A DNA stretch of 64,000 bases, from assembly GCF_044377145.1 (NCBI RefSeq), contig NZ_JBILJQ010000014.1:1-64000 (forward strand), in the 5' to 3' direction. Positions within the stretch are counted from its first letter, which is position 1. The number at the start of each line of letters is the position of its first letter. Below the pieces are notes generated by a model, which worked only from the letters and a program-made list of their open reading frames with translations, searched no databases and was not told the DNA's origin. The DNA is from Aquimonas sp044377145. Its GTDB lineage: Bacteria > Pseudomonadota > Gammaproteobacteria > Xanthomonadales > Xanthomonadaceae. A program made the position numbers and the translations under genes. Below, one piece after another: positions 63,873 through 64,000 of this stretch.

Positions 63873-64000
63873 TCAGGGTGAAGCGTCGGCGTCATCGCCT
63901 TCTGCCGCGGCTGCGGCGCGTGCGGCCGCCGCTTCGGCCTTGCGCACCGGCGTCGGCACGTGCAGGCCCGACTGCAGGGCCAGGCTGGCCATGCGCTGCG
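63873..64000 (-). CDS. C-terminal part of a gene running off the window
   Basis: Read on the minus strand, the last codons before the TGA at 63873-63875 give QRMASLALQSGLHVPTPVRK followed by an alanine-rich tail (AEAAAARAAAAAEGDDADASP). The frame is open to the window edge. It ends 29 bases before the histone-deacetylase-family gene, so the two may be one transcript. The family cannot be told from this fragment. Confidence 0.55.
   Translation of the reverse strand, partial: QRMASLALQSGLHVPTPVRKAEAAAARAAAAAEGDDADASP

Overview
The window is GC-rich, gene-dense bacterial chromosome. It carries the gammaproteobacterial blocks ffh / rpsP-rimM-trmD-rplS, radA, ispH, oxyR with its redox cysteines, rapA and mutS. 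Together with the many secreted proteins of unknown function, kinase-TPR proteins and a TorF-type putative porin, this points to the Lysobacterales (Xanthomonadales) or a close relative. The taxonomic call is inference from gene content and style; no 16S rRNA gene is present.

Layout. 1-5.0 kb: a PQQ sugar dehydrogenase lipoprotein, a secreted c-type cytochrome, and mutS. 5.0-6.8 kb: a 169-bp MITE-like element sitting on the mutS stop codon, a long hairpin repeat, a FosX-type fosfomycin hydrolase and an NMT1/THI5-like protein. 7.0-10.9 kb (minus strand): a chemoreceptor, a structured leader, a periplasmic binding protein and a TorF porin. 10.9-12.2 kb: mostly non-coding, with an IS630 relic. 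12.2-16.4 kb: an overlapping three-gene operon of a cytochrome b561/EbdC-like fusion, a DUF1566 lipoprotein and a secreted metallophosphoesterase. 16.9-20.6 kb: a frameshifted secreted protein, and a YtrA-type GntR-ABC operon with its operator touching the start codon. 20.8-28.1 kb: a secreted serine protease, then two related ECF sigma factors, one overlapping a kinase-TPR gene. 28.1-31.2 kb: yehS, rlmF and a pseudouridine synthase. 31.3-38.1 kb: a seven-gene lipid-modification operon (desaturase, FAD oxidoreductase, DUF1365, cfa, DUF2878, DUF1295, second CFA-like methyltransferase). 38.2-46.6 kb: the ribosome/SRP block, ypjD, a PilZ protein, radA, a CorC-type protein and tRNA-Thr. 46.7-56.2 kb: ispH, a large secreted hydrolase, oxyR, a second MITE copy, atl, phoU, exoD, three small orphan genes, hisS and tRNA-Pro. 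56.4-64 kb: an FmdB-type protein, ppnN, rapA, a response regulator, a rhomboid protease, a histone-deacetylase-family enzyme and a cut-off gene.

How genes work together. Most housekeeping genes stand in standard conserved orders. The accessory interest lies in four places: the lipid operon, which resembles singlet-oxygen / furan-fatty-acid clusters but has a desaturase at its head and no RpoE-ChrR nearby; the sigma/kinase island; the haem-b membrane protein operon; and the pair of MITE-like elements with IS5-like CTAG target duplications. No CRISPR array, prophage or intact insertion sequence was seen.
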